From Natronosalvus amylolyticus (lineage in GTDB: Archaea; Halobacteriota; Halobacteria; Halobacteriales; Natrialbaceae): DNA of 64,000 nucleotides. A program made the translations under genes and the position numbers. The stretch is taken from assembly GCF_024298845.1 (NCBI RefSeq), contig NZ_CP101156.1, positions 1,178,001 through 1,242,000 of the forward strand, written 5' to 3'. This document shows, piece after piece, positions 9,222-17,353 of the stretch (position 1 is its first letter; the number at the start of each line of letters is the position of its first letter). The notes beneath the pieces were generated by a model. That model saw only the letters and a list, made by a program, of their open reading frames with translations. It did not search any database and was not told the origin of the DNA.

Positions 9222-10289
9222 ATGTACGCTATTGCAGTCGAACCAGGGGCGGGTGAGCCAACGATCGTCGAGAAGCCGATACCCGAACCCGAAACGGGTG
9301 AGGCACTCGTCAGGACGCTCCGGGTTGGCGTCGACGGCACCGACCACGAGGTGATCTCGGGTGCCCACGGTGGCGTTCCAGATGGGGCGGACCACCTCGT
9401 ACTCGGCCACGAGGCCGTCGGCGTGGTCGAAGACCCGAACGGAACTGACCTCGAGACGGGCCAACTCGTCGTCCCCACGGTTCGACGACCGCCAAACGGA
9501 ACCAACCACTACTTCGAATCGGGCTATCCAGATATGGCACCGGAGGGCGAGTACGTCGAACGAGGGATCGTCGGTGGCCACGGCTTCATGGCCGAATACT
9601 TTACCAGCCCCGCAGAATATCTCGTGTCGATTCCAAAATCGCTCGCATCGCTCGGTTTTCTCGTCGAACCCATTAGTATCTCTGAGAAGGCCATCGAACA
9701 CGCCTTCGCCAGCCGTTCCGCGTTCGACTGGCGACCCGAATCCGCGATGGTCCTCGGCAACGGCTCGCTCGGGCTCTTGACCGTGGCCATGCTGGTCGAA
9801 ACCCTCGAGTTCGACCGGACGTACTGTCTGGGCCGTCGCGACCGACCGGACCCGACTATCGATATCATCGAATCGTTCGGTGCAACGTACGTCGACTCTC
9901 GAGAAACGCCCGTCTCGGAGGTACCTGACGTCCACGAAGGAATCGACTTCATCTACGAGGCGACGGGCTACGCGCCACACGCCTTCGAGACTATCGAAGC
10001 GCTCGCACCGAACGGGGTCGGTGCCTTACTCGGGGTGCCCTCGAGCTGGGAGTTCGAAATCGACGGCGGTGCGCTCCACGAGGAGTTCGTCCTCCACAAC
10101 AAGGCGCTCGTCGGGAGCGTCAACTCACACCGCGGCCACTTCGAATCGGCCATCGACACGCTCTCAGAACTTCCGCAGTCGTTTACCGACGATCTCGTCA
10201 CCGGCGTCTACGACCTCGATTCGTTCCAGGACGCATTCGTCGACGACGACACGACTATAAAAACGGCGGTCGAATTTGACACCATATGA
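9222..10289 (+). CDS. gdh: Glucose 1-dehydrogenase, halophilic medium-chain zinc type
   Basis: 355 residues. The zinc ligands known from Haloferax glucose dehydrogenase are seen at D38 (RVGVDGTDHE), H63-E64 (LVLGHEAVG) and E149 (FLVEPISISEKA). The Rossmann segment is AMVLGNGSLGLLTVAML, followed by CLGRRDRPD, consistent with NADP preference. It oxidises glucose to gluconolactone at the head of the semi-phosphorylative Entner-Doudoroff pathway. The stop codon overlaps the gfcR start (ATGA), tying it to its likely regulator. Confidence 0.95.
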   Translation: MYAIAVEPGAGEPTIVEKPIPEPETGEALVRTLRVGVDGTDHEVISGAHGGVPDGADHLVLGHEAVGVVEDPNGTDLETGQLVVPTVRRPPNGTNHYFESGYPDMAPEGEYVERGIVGGHGFMAEYFTSPAEYLVSIPKSLASLGFLVEPISISEKAIEHAFASRSAFDWRPESAMVLGNGSLGLLTVAMLVETLEFDRTYCLGRRDRPDPTIDIIESFGATYVDSRETPVSEVPDVHEGIDFIYEATGYAPHAFETIEALAPNGVGALLGVPSSWEFEIDGGALHEEFVLHNKALVGSVNSHRGHFESAIDTLSELPQSFTDDLVTGVYDLDSFQDAFVDDDTTIKTAVEFDTI

Positions 10290-10927
10290 AAAACGTCGAC
10301 GACCTCATCGACAGTGCAGCAGACCTGGCCGACCGCGGCCTCTCGAAAGGCGAAATCGCGGACGAACTCAACGTCTCTCGAGAAACCGCCAGCTGGCTCG
10401 TCGAACGGAGCGGTACCGCCCCAACCCCCGCGGAAGAAACGGCGTCCTCGAGTGGCGGGTCTGGCGACATTCACGTCGACTGGTCGGCCATCGGTCGGGA
10501 TTCGAGGCGAATGGGTTACGTCGCCAAAGCGCTCGCCGACCTGCTGGCAAAACACGGCGAAGACGTCGACCTGACGATCGGCATCGAGAAAGCCGGTGGC
10601 CCCATTGCAGCGCTCGTCGCCCACGAACTCGAGACCGACCTGGGAACGTACACACCCGCCAAACACCAGTGGGACGACGACGATATCGACGAACTCGGCG
10701 GAACCTTCTCCCGTAACTTCGCGACCATCCGTGGCCGGGAGTGTTACATCGTCGACGACACCATCACCAGCGGAACGACAATGCGTGAAACGGTCGAGGC
10801 AATTCGTAAGGAAGGAGGCGAACCACTGGCGTGTGTCGTCCTCGCCGACAAACAGGGGCTGGACGAGATCGACGGCGTCCCCGTCTACTCGCTGTTACAG
10901 GTCATCAGTGTCGGCACCGACGAGTAA
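10286..10927 (+). CDS. gfcR: Sugar catabolism regulator GfcR (HTH plus phosphoribosyltransferase-like)
   Basis: 213 residues. An N-terminal helix-turn-helix (GLSKGEIADELNVSRETASW, about residues 20-40) is joined to a type I phosphoribosyltransferase domain with the PRPP loop CYIVDDTITSGTT near residue 155. This architecture is that of haloarchaeal GfcR, an activator of glucose and fructose breakdown genes, formerly annotated as orotate phosphoribosyltransferase-like. Overlap with gdh supports the assignment. It probably senses a phosphorylated sugar through the enzyme-like domain. Confidence 0.95.
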   Translation: MKNVDDLIDSAADLADRGLSKGEIADELNVSRETASWLVERSGTAPTPAEETASSSGGSGDIHVDWSAIGRDSRRMGYVAKALADLLAKHGEDVDLTIGIEKAGGPIAALVAHELETDLGTYTPAKHQWDDDDIDELGGTFSRNFATIRGRECYIVDDTITSGTTMRETVEAIRKEGGEPLACVVLADKQGLDEIDGVPVYSLLQVISVGTDE

Positions 10928-11170
10928 CCGCTACACAATCCCCTCGAAACACGGCCCCCTGTCGTTTCTTCGTCTCCCACTCGTGAAAGCGTCCCTCACT
11001 GACCGATACTCCAACTTCACTATCGAATACTCCAACTAGCCAACATAATCACTACTAAGGAAATACTAAATACTTCATAATTAAGAGTTTGGTCTAACCG
11101 AAGAACGACACTCGGTGTGAGATGCCGCGAGAGGACAAACCCTTAGTCCGTGACGCACCAAGTGGTGGCA

Positions 11171-11515
11171 ATGACGTTCCAACCGAACTCAAGTCTCGAG
11201 CAGTCCGAAGTCGACGACATCGTGGAAACAACCCTCGAGGAAAACGAGGTCGTGCTGTTCATGAAAGGGACGCAGTTGATGCCCCAGTGTGGGTACTCCC
11301 AGCGCGCACTCGAGTTGATCGGCACCTATCGCGAGGACTTCGAAACCGTCGACGTCCTCGAGTCCCTGCCGGAGTTCAGGACGGCGCTCTCCGAACACAG
11401 CGGCTGGGAGACGATCCCACAGACCTTCGTCGACGGCGAGTTCGTCGGCGGCTCGGACATCCTCGCTGAACTCGACGAACGTGGTGACCTCGAGTCGACA
11501 CTGACCGTCGAGTAA
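11171..11515 (+). CDS. Monothiol-type glutaredoxin family protein
   Basis: 114 residues from the ATG at 11171; a GTG 21 bp upstream is the alternative start. The active site region is FMKGTQLMPQCGYSQRALEL, a CGYS variant of the CGFS motif. The cis-Pro region is TIPQTFVDGEFVGGSDIL. It is likely to handle iron-sulfur clusters or low-molecular-weight thiols in the cytoplasm. The AT-rich stretch at 11040-11100 should hold its promoter. Confidence 0.92.
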   Translation: MTFQPNSSLEQSEVDDIVETTLEENEVVLFMKGTQLMPQCGYSQRALELIGTYREDFETVDVLESLPEFRTALSEHSGWETIPQTFVDGEFVGGSDILAELDERGDLESTLTVE

Positions 11516-11597
11516 TGGAAGTGCGTGTTCGGGTGCCTGTTCGAGGCCGCCACCTTCGATTGTGCCCGATACGTATATGAATTCAAATGAATCGGGC

Positions 11598-11609
11598 GAG
11601 TATATAATA
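11598..11609 (+). promoter_or_regulatory. TATA box upstream of conserved hypothetical
   Basis: GAGTATATAATA is a strong archaeal TATA box, about 65 bp before the ATG at 11673. A short palindrome ATTCAAATGAAT (11581-11592) immediately precedes it and could be an operator. Confidence 0.5.
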
Positions 11610-11672
11610 GCAGGTCATATATGGCCCGCCACCGTAGTAACGGGCAGACGACTGTCGCCCACCTTTCCACAC

Positions 11673-12254
11673 ATGTCAACAGAGGACTCCAGACACGTAT
11701 ATCGGTTGCACTCCACCCTCGAACTCCCACTCGAAGAACTACACGAGTTTCTCGAGACGGCGACCTACCCGGAGAAGGTCACCGACGTCGAGTTAACGCG
11801 GCGAAACAACACGCTGATTTTGAAAGCCGTCTCCGACGACGACAGCGTGAGCAAGTATACCCCGACGGCCCAGCTCAAAGCGAGCGTCACCGAAAACCGG
11901 GTGTACGAGGAAGACCCGGACGAGCGACGGAACTCCTTCCGGTGGGACGAGGAGGAAGAAGACGAGATCGAATCCGAACTGGTCGAGTTCGCGGCGTTCA
12001 AAGGCGACCGTGAAACCGTCCTCCAGAACTCCCTGCTCCAGTACGAGATGTTTCAGGTACTCTGTGCGATCGCCCAGGAGACCGAAAAGGGAACGCTGAC
12101 CGCGATTTCGGAAAACGACGGCGAACTCGAGGCAACTCGTATCGTCGATGGGGAACCACGGCCAGCCGACGTCGAGGTCGTCGAAGGACCTCGAGAGCGA
12201 AAGGCCTCCTCTGCGGGGGTCAACTGGCGCGATAACAAATTTATTAGCGACTGA
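11673..12254 (+). CDS. Conserved haloarchaeal hypothetical protein, acidic
   Basis: 193 residues from ATG 11673. In-frame starts further upstream run through the promoter region and are unlikely. It is rich in Glu and Asp with no membrane segment. The N-terminal half (YRLHSTLELPLEELHEFLE ... VTDVELTRRNNTLILKAVS) looks like a compact alpha/beta domain. A middle acidic stretch follows, then a helical part (LQNSLLQYEMFQVLCAIAQE). No enzyme motif was recognised. It resembles proteins restricted to haloarchaea. Confidence 0.85.
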   Translation: MSTEDSRHVYRLHSTLELPLEELHEFLETATYPEKVTDVELTRRNNTLILKAVSDDDSVSKYTPTAQLKASVTENRVYEEDPDERRNSFRWDEEEEDEIESELVEFAAFKGDRETVLQNSLLQYEMFQVLCAIAQETEKGTLTAISENDGELEATRIVDGEPRPADVEVVEGPRERKASSAGVNWRDNKFISD

Positions 12255-12373
12255 TACTCGAGTTCCTTTCCTGAATACTGGGCATTCGATCCACTCGAAA
12301 GGCTAAACCGCATCTTAAGTTGTTCTCGAAGCAGATCGCTATCGCTTTTCTATTCGATAAGTAGTGAAAATAT

Positions 12374-12381
12374 GATAATTG
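12374..12381. repeat. 8-bp target site duplication, left copy
   Basis: GATAATTG directly abuts the left IS end and is repeated exactly at 13320-13327. Eight base pairs is the usual duplication of the ISH1 group of IS5. Confidence 0.9.
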
Positions 12382-12416
12382 GGCCGTGGTGAATCACCAT
12401 ACGGCGTTGGATTCGC

Positions 12417-13241
12417 CTAGCTCACAGCACGCTTGATGTTGTAGACGACACACATCAGGACGATTTCACGGAACTCACGATACCAGCTTCGCGCACACAC
12501 GGCGTCGCCGAGCGTGCGCTTGATCACCGAGAAGACGGTCTCAGACAACGCTCTCTGGCCGTAGAGAGCATCATCGATCCGCGCGTTATGCGCGTGATCG
12601 ATGGGACGGAACTCACGATGCTTGATCAGCGGTCTTACGTCCTCTTCTCGGAGTTTATCACGTAACCGTTGCCAGTCATAGCCTTTGTCGGCGGCGAGGC
12701 TGTGCAACTCGCCCGCGTTGCGGCGGGCGAGTTGCCAGCCGATCTGCGTGTCGTGACGTTTTTCGGTTGTGCAGTGAACGTCGAGGATAGCTTGTGACGC
12801 TGTATCGACGAGAGCGGTTGTTTTGAGCGTCTGAACGCGGTAATTCGTGCGACGGCAGTAGTGTTTGCTCGCGTTTTCGCGGTCGAAAAATGTCGCGTCC
12901 ATCGCCGCGTGACCAGATGGCTCGTGCAGCTGCGCCGACAGGCGCAGCAGCACTCGCCAGATCGCCATCTTGATCCTGTCAAACGCTTTTACCAGCGTCG
13001 AGTGATCAGGGAGATCGGCCTTCTCAAGGCCGATCTCCGCCAGTATTTGTGGCATCTCGCTCAGTAGATCAAGCGCTTCGCGGTAGGATTTCTCCAAGTA
13101 AATCCGGAGACAATGCAGCGAAACGACGGCGTAGTCGGCGAATCCGCCGCCACCCTGCGGGGCGGCGGATTCGCCTCGGCCACCAACAGCACTTTTAGCC
13201 AACGTCACTACCTTCCCAGTGAAGCGGGAAATTTTGGACAT
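12417..13241 (-). CDS. IS5-family DDE transposase
   Basis: 274 residues, full length. The catalytic triad is visible as D115 (AAMDATFF), D185 (LAADKGYDW) and E234 within YGQRALSETVFSVIKR, the Y-R-E-K signature. The N-terminal half is helical and DNA-binding-like. The start codon at 13239-13241 lies in the loop of a perfect 11-bp inverted repeat, which may limit translation from outside transcripts. Confidence 0.95.
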   Translation of the reverse strand: MSKISRFTGKVVTLAKSAVGGRGESAAPQGGGGFADYAVVSLHCLRIYLEKSYREALDLLSEMPQILAEIGLEKADLPDHSTLVKAFDRIKMAIWRVLLRLSAQLHEPSGHAAMDATFFDRENASKHYCRRTNYRVQTLKTTALVDTASQAILDVHCTTEKRHDTQIGWQLARRNAGELHSLAADKGYDWQRLRDKLREEDVRPLIKHREFRPIDHAHNARIDDALYGQRALSETVFSVIKRTLGDAVCARSWYREFREIVLMCVVYNIKRAVS

Positions 13242-13265
13242 GAACCATCCGCCGTTTCCCGCTTC
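13221..13265 (-). promoter_or_regulatory. Stem-loop enclosing the transposase start codon
   Basis: GAAGCGGGAAA (13221-13231) and TTTCCCGCTTC (13255-13265) are perfect 11-bp inverted arms with a 23-nt loop. The loop holds the ATG and a GGATGG upstream of it. In mRNA this could hide or expose the initiation region. Confidence 0.6.
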
Positions 13266-13319
13266 AACTCCCTAGTTCTGACGGATCAAGTCGTCGCAGT
13301 CTGGCGATTCACCAGAGCC

Positions 13320-13327
13320 GATAATTG
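13320..13327. repeat. 8-bp target site duplication, right copy
   Basis: GATAATTG, identical to 12374-12381 and directly abutting the right IS terminus. Confidence 0.9.
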
Positions 13328-13423
13328 TAAAACGCACCTCTGAAATTATTCCGACAAATCAAGATAACATATCAGCCTGGAATTGTTGATAAACAGGACG
13401 GCGTTCCCTCTCTCCTATTATCG

Positions 13424-14896
13424 CTAGTCCTGGCTTACTTCTATTTGTTGGTGTGCAATATTTAGGTACGTAATTTCTGGTGGTTGAACTGGACCTCCGA
13501 TCGCAGGGTCCAGGAATTCTAGATGACCATGGTGGCTGATTTCTGACGTACCACCGATATCAACATGCCCAACAACAACAGACCCATCTATGATGAAATT
13601 GCCACTTTCTTCAAGGGTTGAACTTCCGTTTTCACCAGCAGGTGCGTAAACGACGCCCTCAAAATACGAATCCCCACTCATTGTTAACTCAAATTCTGAA
13701 GTTCCATACACCTGAAGATGTTGAGCGTTGATTTCACCGGGTCCTGGTTTATTTCCTTGCCTATCTGGAAATGAGCCGGTGCACTCGGTTTGATCTACGC
13801 ACATCTGATCATCGATTGAGATATCTCCAGTAGTGTATATTTGCAATTCATTCTCGCCCCAGTTTGTGACACGGAATTCATTGTTTACGTTTAAACTTCC
13901 GTTCACCACCAGAACAACGTCTCCATTCTCGAGATCAACAGTAAGATCATCACCAAGATTTACTTCATCTGCGTAATACTCGCCAGCTTCGAGAGTCCCT
14001 CCAGTTAGTTCTCCTTCATTCGTGTACTCTTTTTCTGCAGTTGCTACTAATTCCCAAATTTCATTGTCAATTGGTTCAAGAGAATCATTTACTTCCACTT
14101 CGCCATCAATTCCGCCCGCCTCTCCACGCACAGTTGGTTCTTCTCGGACGTGGACAGCGTTCTCAAACGGTGTTGGACGATCGATTCGGCCGAGATCTAC
14201 TCTCACTTTTCCTTTGTCACTTTCTTCTATTGGTTCTGCAAGGACACCACGTTCCCCGATCTCGTTGATGAAATACTGTTCCCAAGCACCCCAATATCTG
14301 CTTTCTATTGTTATTATCACCTGCTCATCTTCGACGACGGAACTGTAACCCTCGCTACTGTTCATTTTCAGACTTATCGAATCTGAGTCTAACTGGCCTT
14401 CACCAACGGCCTCAACCAGTTGGAAATTGAGGGTGTTTGTTACCCCGTCATATTCGATACGTGGTCCCGAAACCATCTGTGCATTTTCGCCAGTTCCTCG
14501 AATCACTGCACCCCCCTCAAGCGCATATATTCCCCCATCATGTCCTTCGTATTCTATAGCCCCAAAGGTAATGGGTTCTTCAAATTCCTCGCTGAGATTC
14601 TCGTAATCCACTGAGATTGATCCTGCATCGTCTCGAATTATTGCACCTCCGTCGCCAAGGTCTAAATTGATCGTTTGGCTGGTATCTGATTGATAACCTT
14701 GGGTGTGCATCGACTGTTTGAGTTCAATGAAACTCTGTTCAGCACGTTCATTTTCAGCTTGTTGTTGCTGGGCTCCGATCAGGTCTAATCCCACGATAAA
14801 AATTCCAAGAGAACCAATTAAGGCAATGCCAATGAGAAGTGTAAGCCCGACAACAGGAGTGGCCCCTCTTGAATCCTCACAAATTGTAGAGCCCAT
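13424..14896 (-). CDS. Pilin-like surface protein with class III-type signal
   Basis: 490 residues from ATG 14896 (a TTG 12 bp upstream is less likely). RGATPVVGLTLLIGIALIG followed by a hydrophobic stretch is the N-terminal signal and helix of haloarchaeal type IV pilin-like proteins. After it comes AQQQQAENERAEQSFIELKQ, the continuing helix. The long extracellular part is beta-rich and acidic. It has a late segment GEYYADEVNLGDD...VLVVNGSLNVNN that resembles polymer-forming beta-helical domains. Base composition and codon use are clearly more AT-rich than neighbours, suggesting acquisition by transfer. No pilus assembly genes are nearby. Confidence 0.85.
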   Translation of the reverse strand: MGSTICEDSRGATPVVGLTLLIGIALIGSLGIFIVGLDLIGAQQQQAENERAEQSFIELKQSMHTQGYQSDTSQTINLDLGDGGAIIRDDAGSISVDYENLSEEFEEPITFGAIEYEGHDGGIYALEGGAVIRGTGENAQMVSGPRIEYDGVTNTLNFQLVEAVGEGQLDSDSISLKMNSSEGYSSVVEDEQVIITIESRYWGAWEQYFINEIGERGVLAEPIEESDKGKVRVDLGRIDRPTPFENAVHVREEPTVRGEAGGIDGEVEVNDSLEPIDNEIWELVATAEKEYTNEGELTGGTLEAGEYYADEVNLGDDLTVDLENGDVVLVVNGSLNVNNEFRVTNWGENELQIYTTGDISIDDQMCVDQTECTGSFPDRQGNKPGPGEINAQHLQVYGTSEFELTMSGDSYFEGVVYAPAGENGSSTLEESGNFIIDGSVVVGHVDIGGTSEISHHGHLEFLDPAIGGPVQPPEITYLNIAHQQIEVSQD

Positions 14897-14986
14897 TAGT
14901 TGTCTCAATAATGACTATCGTATCATATTATACTTCTGGCCGTTATCCACTTGTTGATGACACTCTCTTAATATAGGCAGGCACTC

Positions 14987-15006
14987 AACAATATATACGT
15001 ATTGTT
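14987..15006. promoter_or_regulatory. Palindrome in divergent promoter region
   Basis: AACAATA and TATTGTT form 7-bp arms around a 6-bp centre. They lie inside the 261-bp AT-rich region between the pilin-like gene (leftward) and the PAPS-reductase-like gene (rightward). CAGGCA and TGCCTG flank it as wider inverted arms. It is a candidate operator for one or both genes. Confidence 0.4.
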
Positions 15007-15157
15007 TTAACCTCTAAATATGTATGCCTGTTCAGGAAACGAACAATCTGGTACATCGTGAGTCGAAACTATGAGTGTTCTTCTCATCTCGAGTACCGAC
15101 AGAGATTTCCGCCGCCACAAGCGGTTTATCCCTGGTAATTATATCTAATTACACGAT

Positions 15158-16129
15158 ATGTCCGAGAACTTTCCCGACTACGTCGACGTCAACTATCAAG
15201 ACGGCACCGATCAGGATCCAACGGATTACCCGCACGTGCACGAAAAGATCGAGAAGGCCATCGAGGTCACCCGCCAGGGCCTCGAGCAGTACGAAAACCC
15301 GGCGGTGATGTGGACCGGCGGCAAGGACTCCACGCTCGTCCTGTACATCGTCAAGGAGGTCGCGGACCGATTCGACCTCGAGGTACCGCCAGCGATCTTC
15401 ATCGACCACTACCAGCACTTCGACGAGATTATCGAGTTCGTCGACCACTGGGCCGAGGAGTGGGACCTCGACGTCATCTTCGCTCGTAACACCAATATCG
15501 GCGAGTACGTCGACGAACACGGCCTCGAGCCGGGCGACGACATTCCCGTGGCGGACCTCGACGAGCACAACCGGCATCACATCGAGAACATCCTCGAGTA
15601 CGAAGACGAGTCGTTCCCGTTCTTGCTCGACACCTACGCAGGGAATCACCTGCTGAAAACCGTCGCGCTCAACGACGCACTCGAGGAGTACGACATCGAC
15701 GGAGTCATCTCCGGCGTTCGATGGGACGAACAGGAAGCCCGTGCCGACGAGACGTTCTTCTCGCCGCGTCACGACCCGGACATTTACCCGCCACACGACC
15801 GCGTCCAACCGATTTTGCACTTCGAAGAACGCGCCGTCTGGGAGGCGTTCTGGCAGTTCGTCGTCCCCGATACGGTCGAGCACTTCCCGGACGAGGGGTA
15901 CGTCCCGGAGAGTGCAGACGACCTTCCGGAGGGTGTCGAGCAGGCTGACATCCCCGTCTCCCCGAAATACTGGGAGGGATTCCGGTCGCTGGGCAGTGAG
16001 ATCAGCACGAAAAAGGCCGAAGACGAGCCGGCCTGGTTGCAGGACCTCGAGGGAACGACCGAGCGGGCCGGTCGCGCTCAGGACAAAGAGGACCTGATGG
16101 CTCGGCTGCGAGATCTGGGCTACATGTAG
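15158..16129 (+). CDS. Phosphoadenosine phosphosulfate reductase family protein
   Basis: 323 residues. The PP-loop of N-type ATP pyrophosphatases is AVMWTGGKDSTLVLYIVKE near residue 52. GVISGVRWDEQEARADETFF and IYPPHDRVQPILHF are the C-terminal family blocks, closer to CysD (sulfate adenylyltransferase subunit 2) than to bacterial CysH. It therefore probably binds ATP or a sulfonucleotide. No other sulfur assimilation gene is beside it, so the physiological reaction is uncertain. Confidence 0.88.
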   Translation: MSENFPDYVDVNYQDGTDQDPTDYPHVHEKIEKAIEVTRQGLEQYENPAVMWTGGKDSTLVLYIVKEVADRFDLEVPPAIFIDHYQHFDEIIEFVDHWAEEWDLDVIFARNTNIGEYVDEHGLEPGDDIPVADLDEHNRHHIENILEYEDESFPFLLDTYAGNHLLKTVALNDALEEYDIDGVISGVRWDEQEARADETFFSPRHDPDIYPPHDRVQPILHFEERAVWEAFWQFVVPDTVEHFPDEGYVPESADDLPEGVEQADIPVSPKYWEGFRSLGSEISTKKAEDEPAWLQDLEGTTERAGRAQDKEDLMARLRDLGYM

Positions 16130-16248
16130 GTTCGAGGGTTACCTCGGGTCTCCAGTTGACTGGGCGAAACGAAGCCTCCGAAGCCAACGGTCGTGGTACC
16201 ACGACCCTCGCAAGCCTTAACCGTGTATCGGCGTTGTGTTTAGAAGCA

Positions 16249-16443
16249 ATGGCGAAAGGAAACGTTGATTTCTTCAACGACACAGGCGGCTACGGTTTCA
16301 TTTCGACGGACGACGCGGACGATGACGTATTCTTCCACATGGAAGACGTCGGCGGCCCGGACCTCGAAGAAGGCACCGAGATCGAATTCGACATCGAACA
16401 GGCCCCCAAAGGCCCTCGCGCGACGAACGTCGTCCGCAACTAA
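16249..16443 (+). CDS. Cold-shock domain protein
   Basis: 64 residues from ATG 16249. It has both RNA-binding motifs of the OB-fold, GGYGFISTDD and DVFFHMEDV, and the ending KGPRATNVV. It is a typical haloarchaeal CspA-type RNA chaperone. A TATA-like CTTAACC lies about 30 bp upstream, so the leader is very short. Confidence 0.96.
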   Translation: MAKGNVDFFNDTGGYGFISTDDADDDVFFHMEDVGGPDLEEGTEIEFDIEQAPKGPRATNVVRN

Positions 16444-16627
16444 TTTTCTGACTTCAGATCGCCGCGGTTAGGCACTCTGAACGACGAACGCTCTCACCTC
16501 TCGAGAGTGGTGACGATGCGTCGTATCTGGAATCCCCCATCACCCGAGCCGAGGATGGTGTTCTCCCTCGAGAACCGAGGGTGCAATTCTCCACAATCAT
16601 TAGGGCGGTGGCGGATAACGTGTCTAT

Positions 16628-17020
16628 ATGAACATACTGGTGCCGTTCGATATCCAGCCGGTTAGCGAACGAGCGGTTCGAGCAACCCTCGAGCTCTTCG
16701 GCGATAGAGAGGACGTTCACGTCGTGGCGACACACATCAGTGACGCTAAAGCGGACCCCGCACGGATAGCGGCGAGCGAAATCGAGTCGCTCGGCGACAA
16801 CTACGAAGCGTCGGTCGAAGCAGAGGTTCGACTCATCGAGGGCGATCCCGATTCCAGAGCCGTCATCAGAAAGGCGATTACCGATATCGTTGCCTCGGAA
16901 GATATCGACCTCGTCATCCTCGGTTACGAGTCGAAATCCCTGTTCGATCGGGTTCTCGAGAGCGACACGACCGAGCGACTTCTCCAGAAACACGAAATTC
17001 CCGTCCTGCTCGTCCCGTAA
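16628..17020 (+). CDS. Universal stress protein family, lacking the ATP-binding glycine motif
   Basis: 130 residues. The Usp fold starts MNILVPFDIQPVSERAV and ends IPVLLVP. In place of G-x2-G-x9-G-S it has LGYESKSLFDRVLESDTTE, so nucleotide binding is doubtful. It stands alone between csp and a small membrane gene. The role is probably structural or signalling. Confidence 0.88.
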   Translation: MNILVPFDIQPVSERAVRATLELFGDREDVHVVATHISDAKADPARIAASEIESLGDNYEASVEAEVRLIEGDPDSRAVIRKAITDIVASEDIDLVILGYESKSLFDRVLESDTTERLLQKHEIPVLLVP

Positions 17021-17036
17021 TCCACACTCGAGTGAA

Positions 17037-17237
17037 CTACTGAGTCGCTCGATACTCGCCGTGTTTGACGCCAATTGCGAGCGCAATCGCTCCGAACACG
17101 GCCATCGATGGGAGCACCATCATCAGAACGGTGTCGGTCCCCATTCCCATCGGCATGGTTAGCAGAATACCGACGCCGACTGCCACGATCAGTGCGAACG
17201 CTCCAACGGTTTTCGGGAGATCGAACTCGAGTGCCAT
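17037..17237 (-). CDS. Small two-helix membrane protein
   Basis: 66 residues from ATG 17237; the reading frame extends upstream but only as poorly conserved-looking sequence. MALEFDLPKTVGAFALIVAV begins one membrane helix. A glycine/methionine-rich turn (TMPMGMGTDTVLMMV) leads to the second helix (AVFGAIALAIGVKHGEYRA). It belongs to small haloarchaeal proteins of unknown function. Confidence 0.8.
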   Translation of the reverse strand: MALEFDLPKTVGAFALIVAVGVGILLTMPMGMGTDTVLMMVLPSMAVFGAIALAIGVKHGEYRATQ

Positions 17238-17353
17238 ACGGGGAGATACGATGGGATTTCTCCTAAGGATGTCGGATGCGGAACCGAGGATGGGCGGTGT
17301 AAATTTATCCGTCGGCGCTTGACGGAGCACTCAGCAAGGGACGACAGGCCGTG

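Larger units (their letters stand above)
12382..13319 (-). mobile_element. Intact IS5-family (ISH1-type) insertion sequence, 938 bp
   Basis: The boundaries are fixed by the exact duplication GATAATTG on both sides. The termini are imperfect 25-bp inverted repeats (20 of 25 identical) beginning GGC and containing TGGTGAATC. One transposase gene fills the element. Length, duplication size and DDE protein agree with the ISH1 group. Intact ends, duplication and reading frame indicate a recent insertion, between a hypothetical gene and a pilin-like gene, disrupting no recognised frame. Confidence 0.93.
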
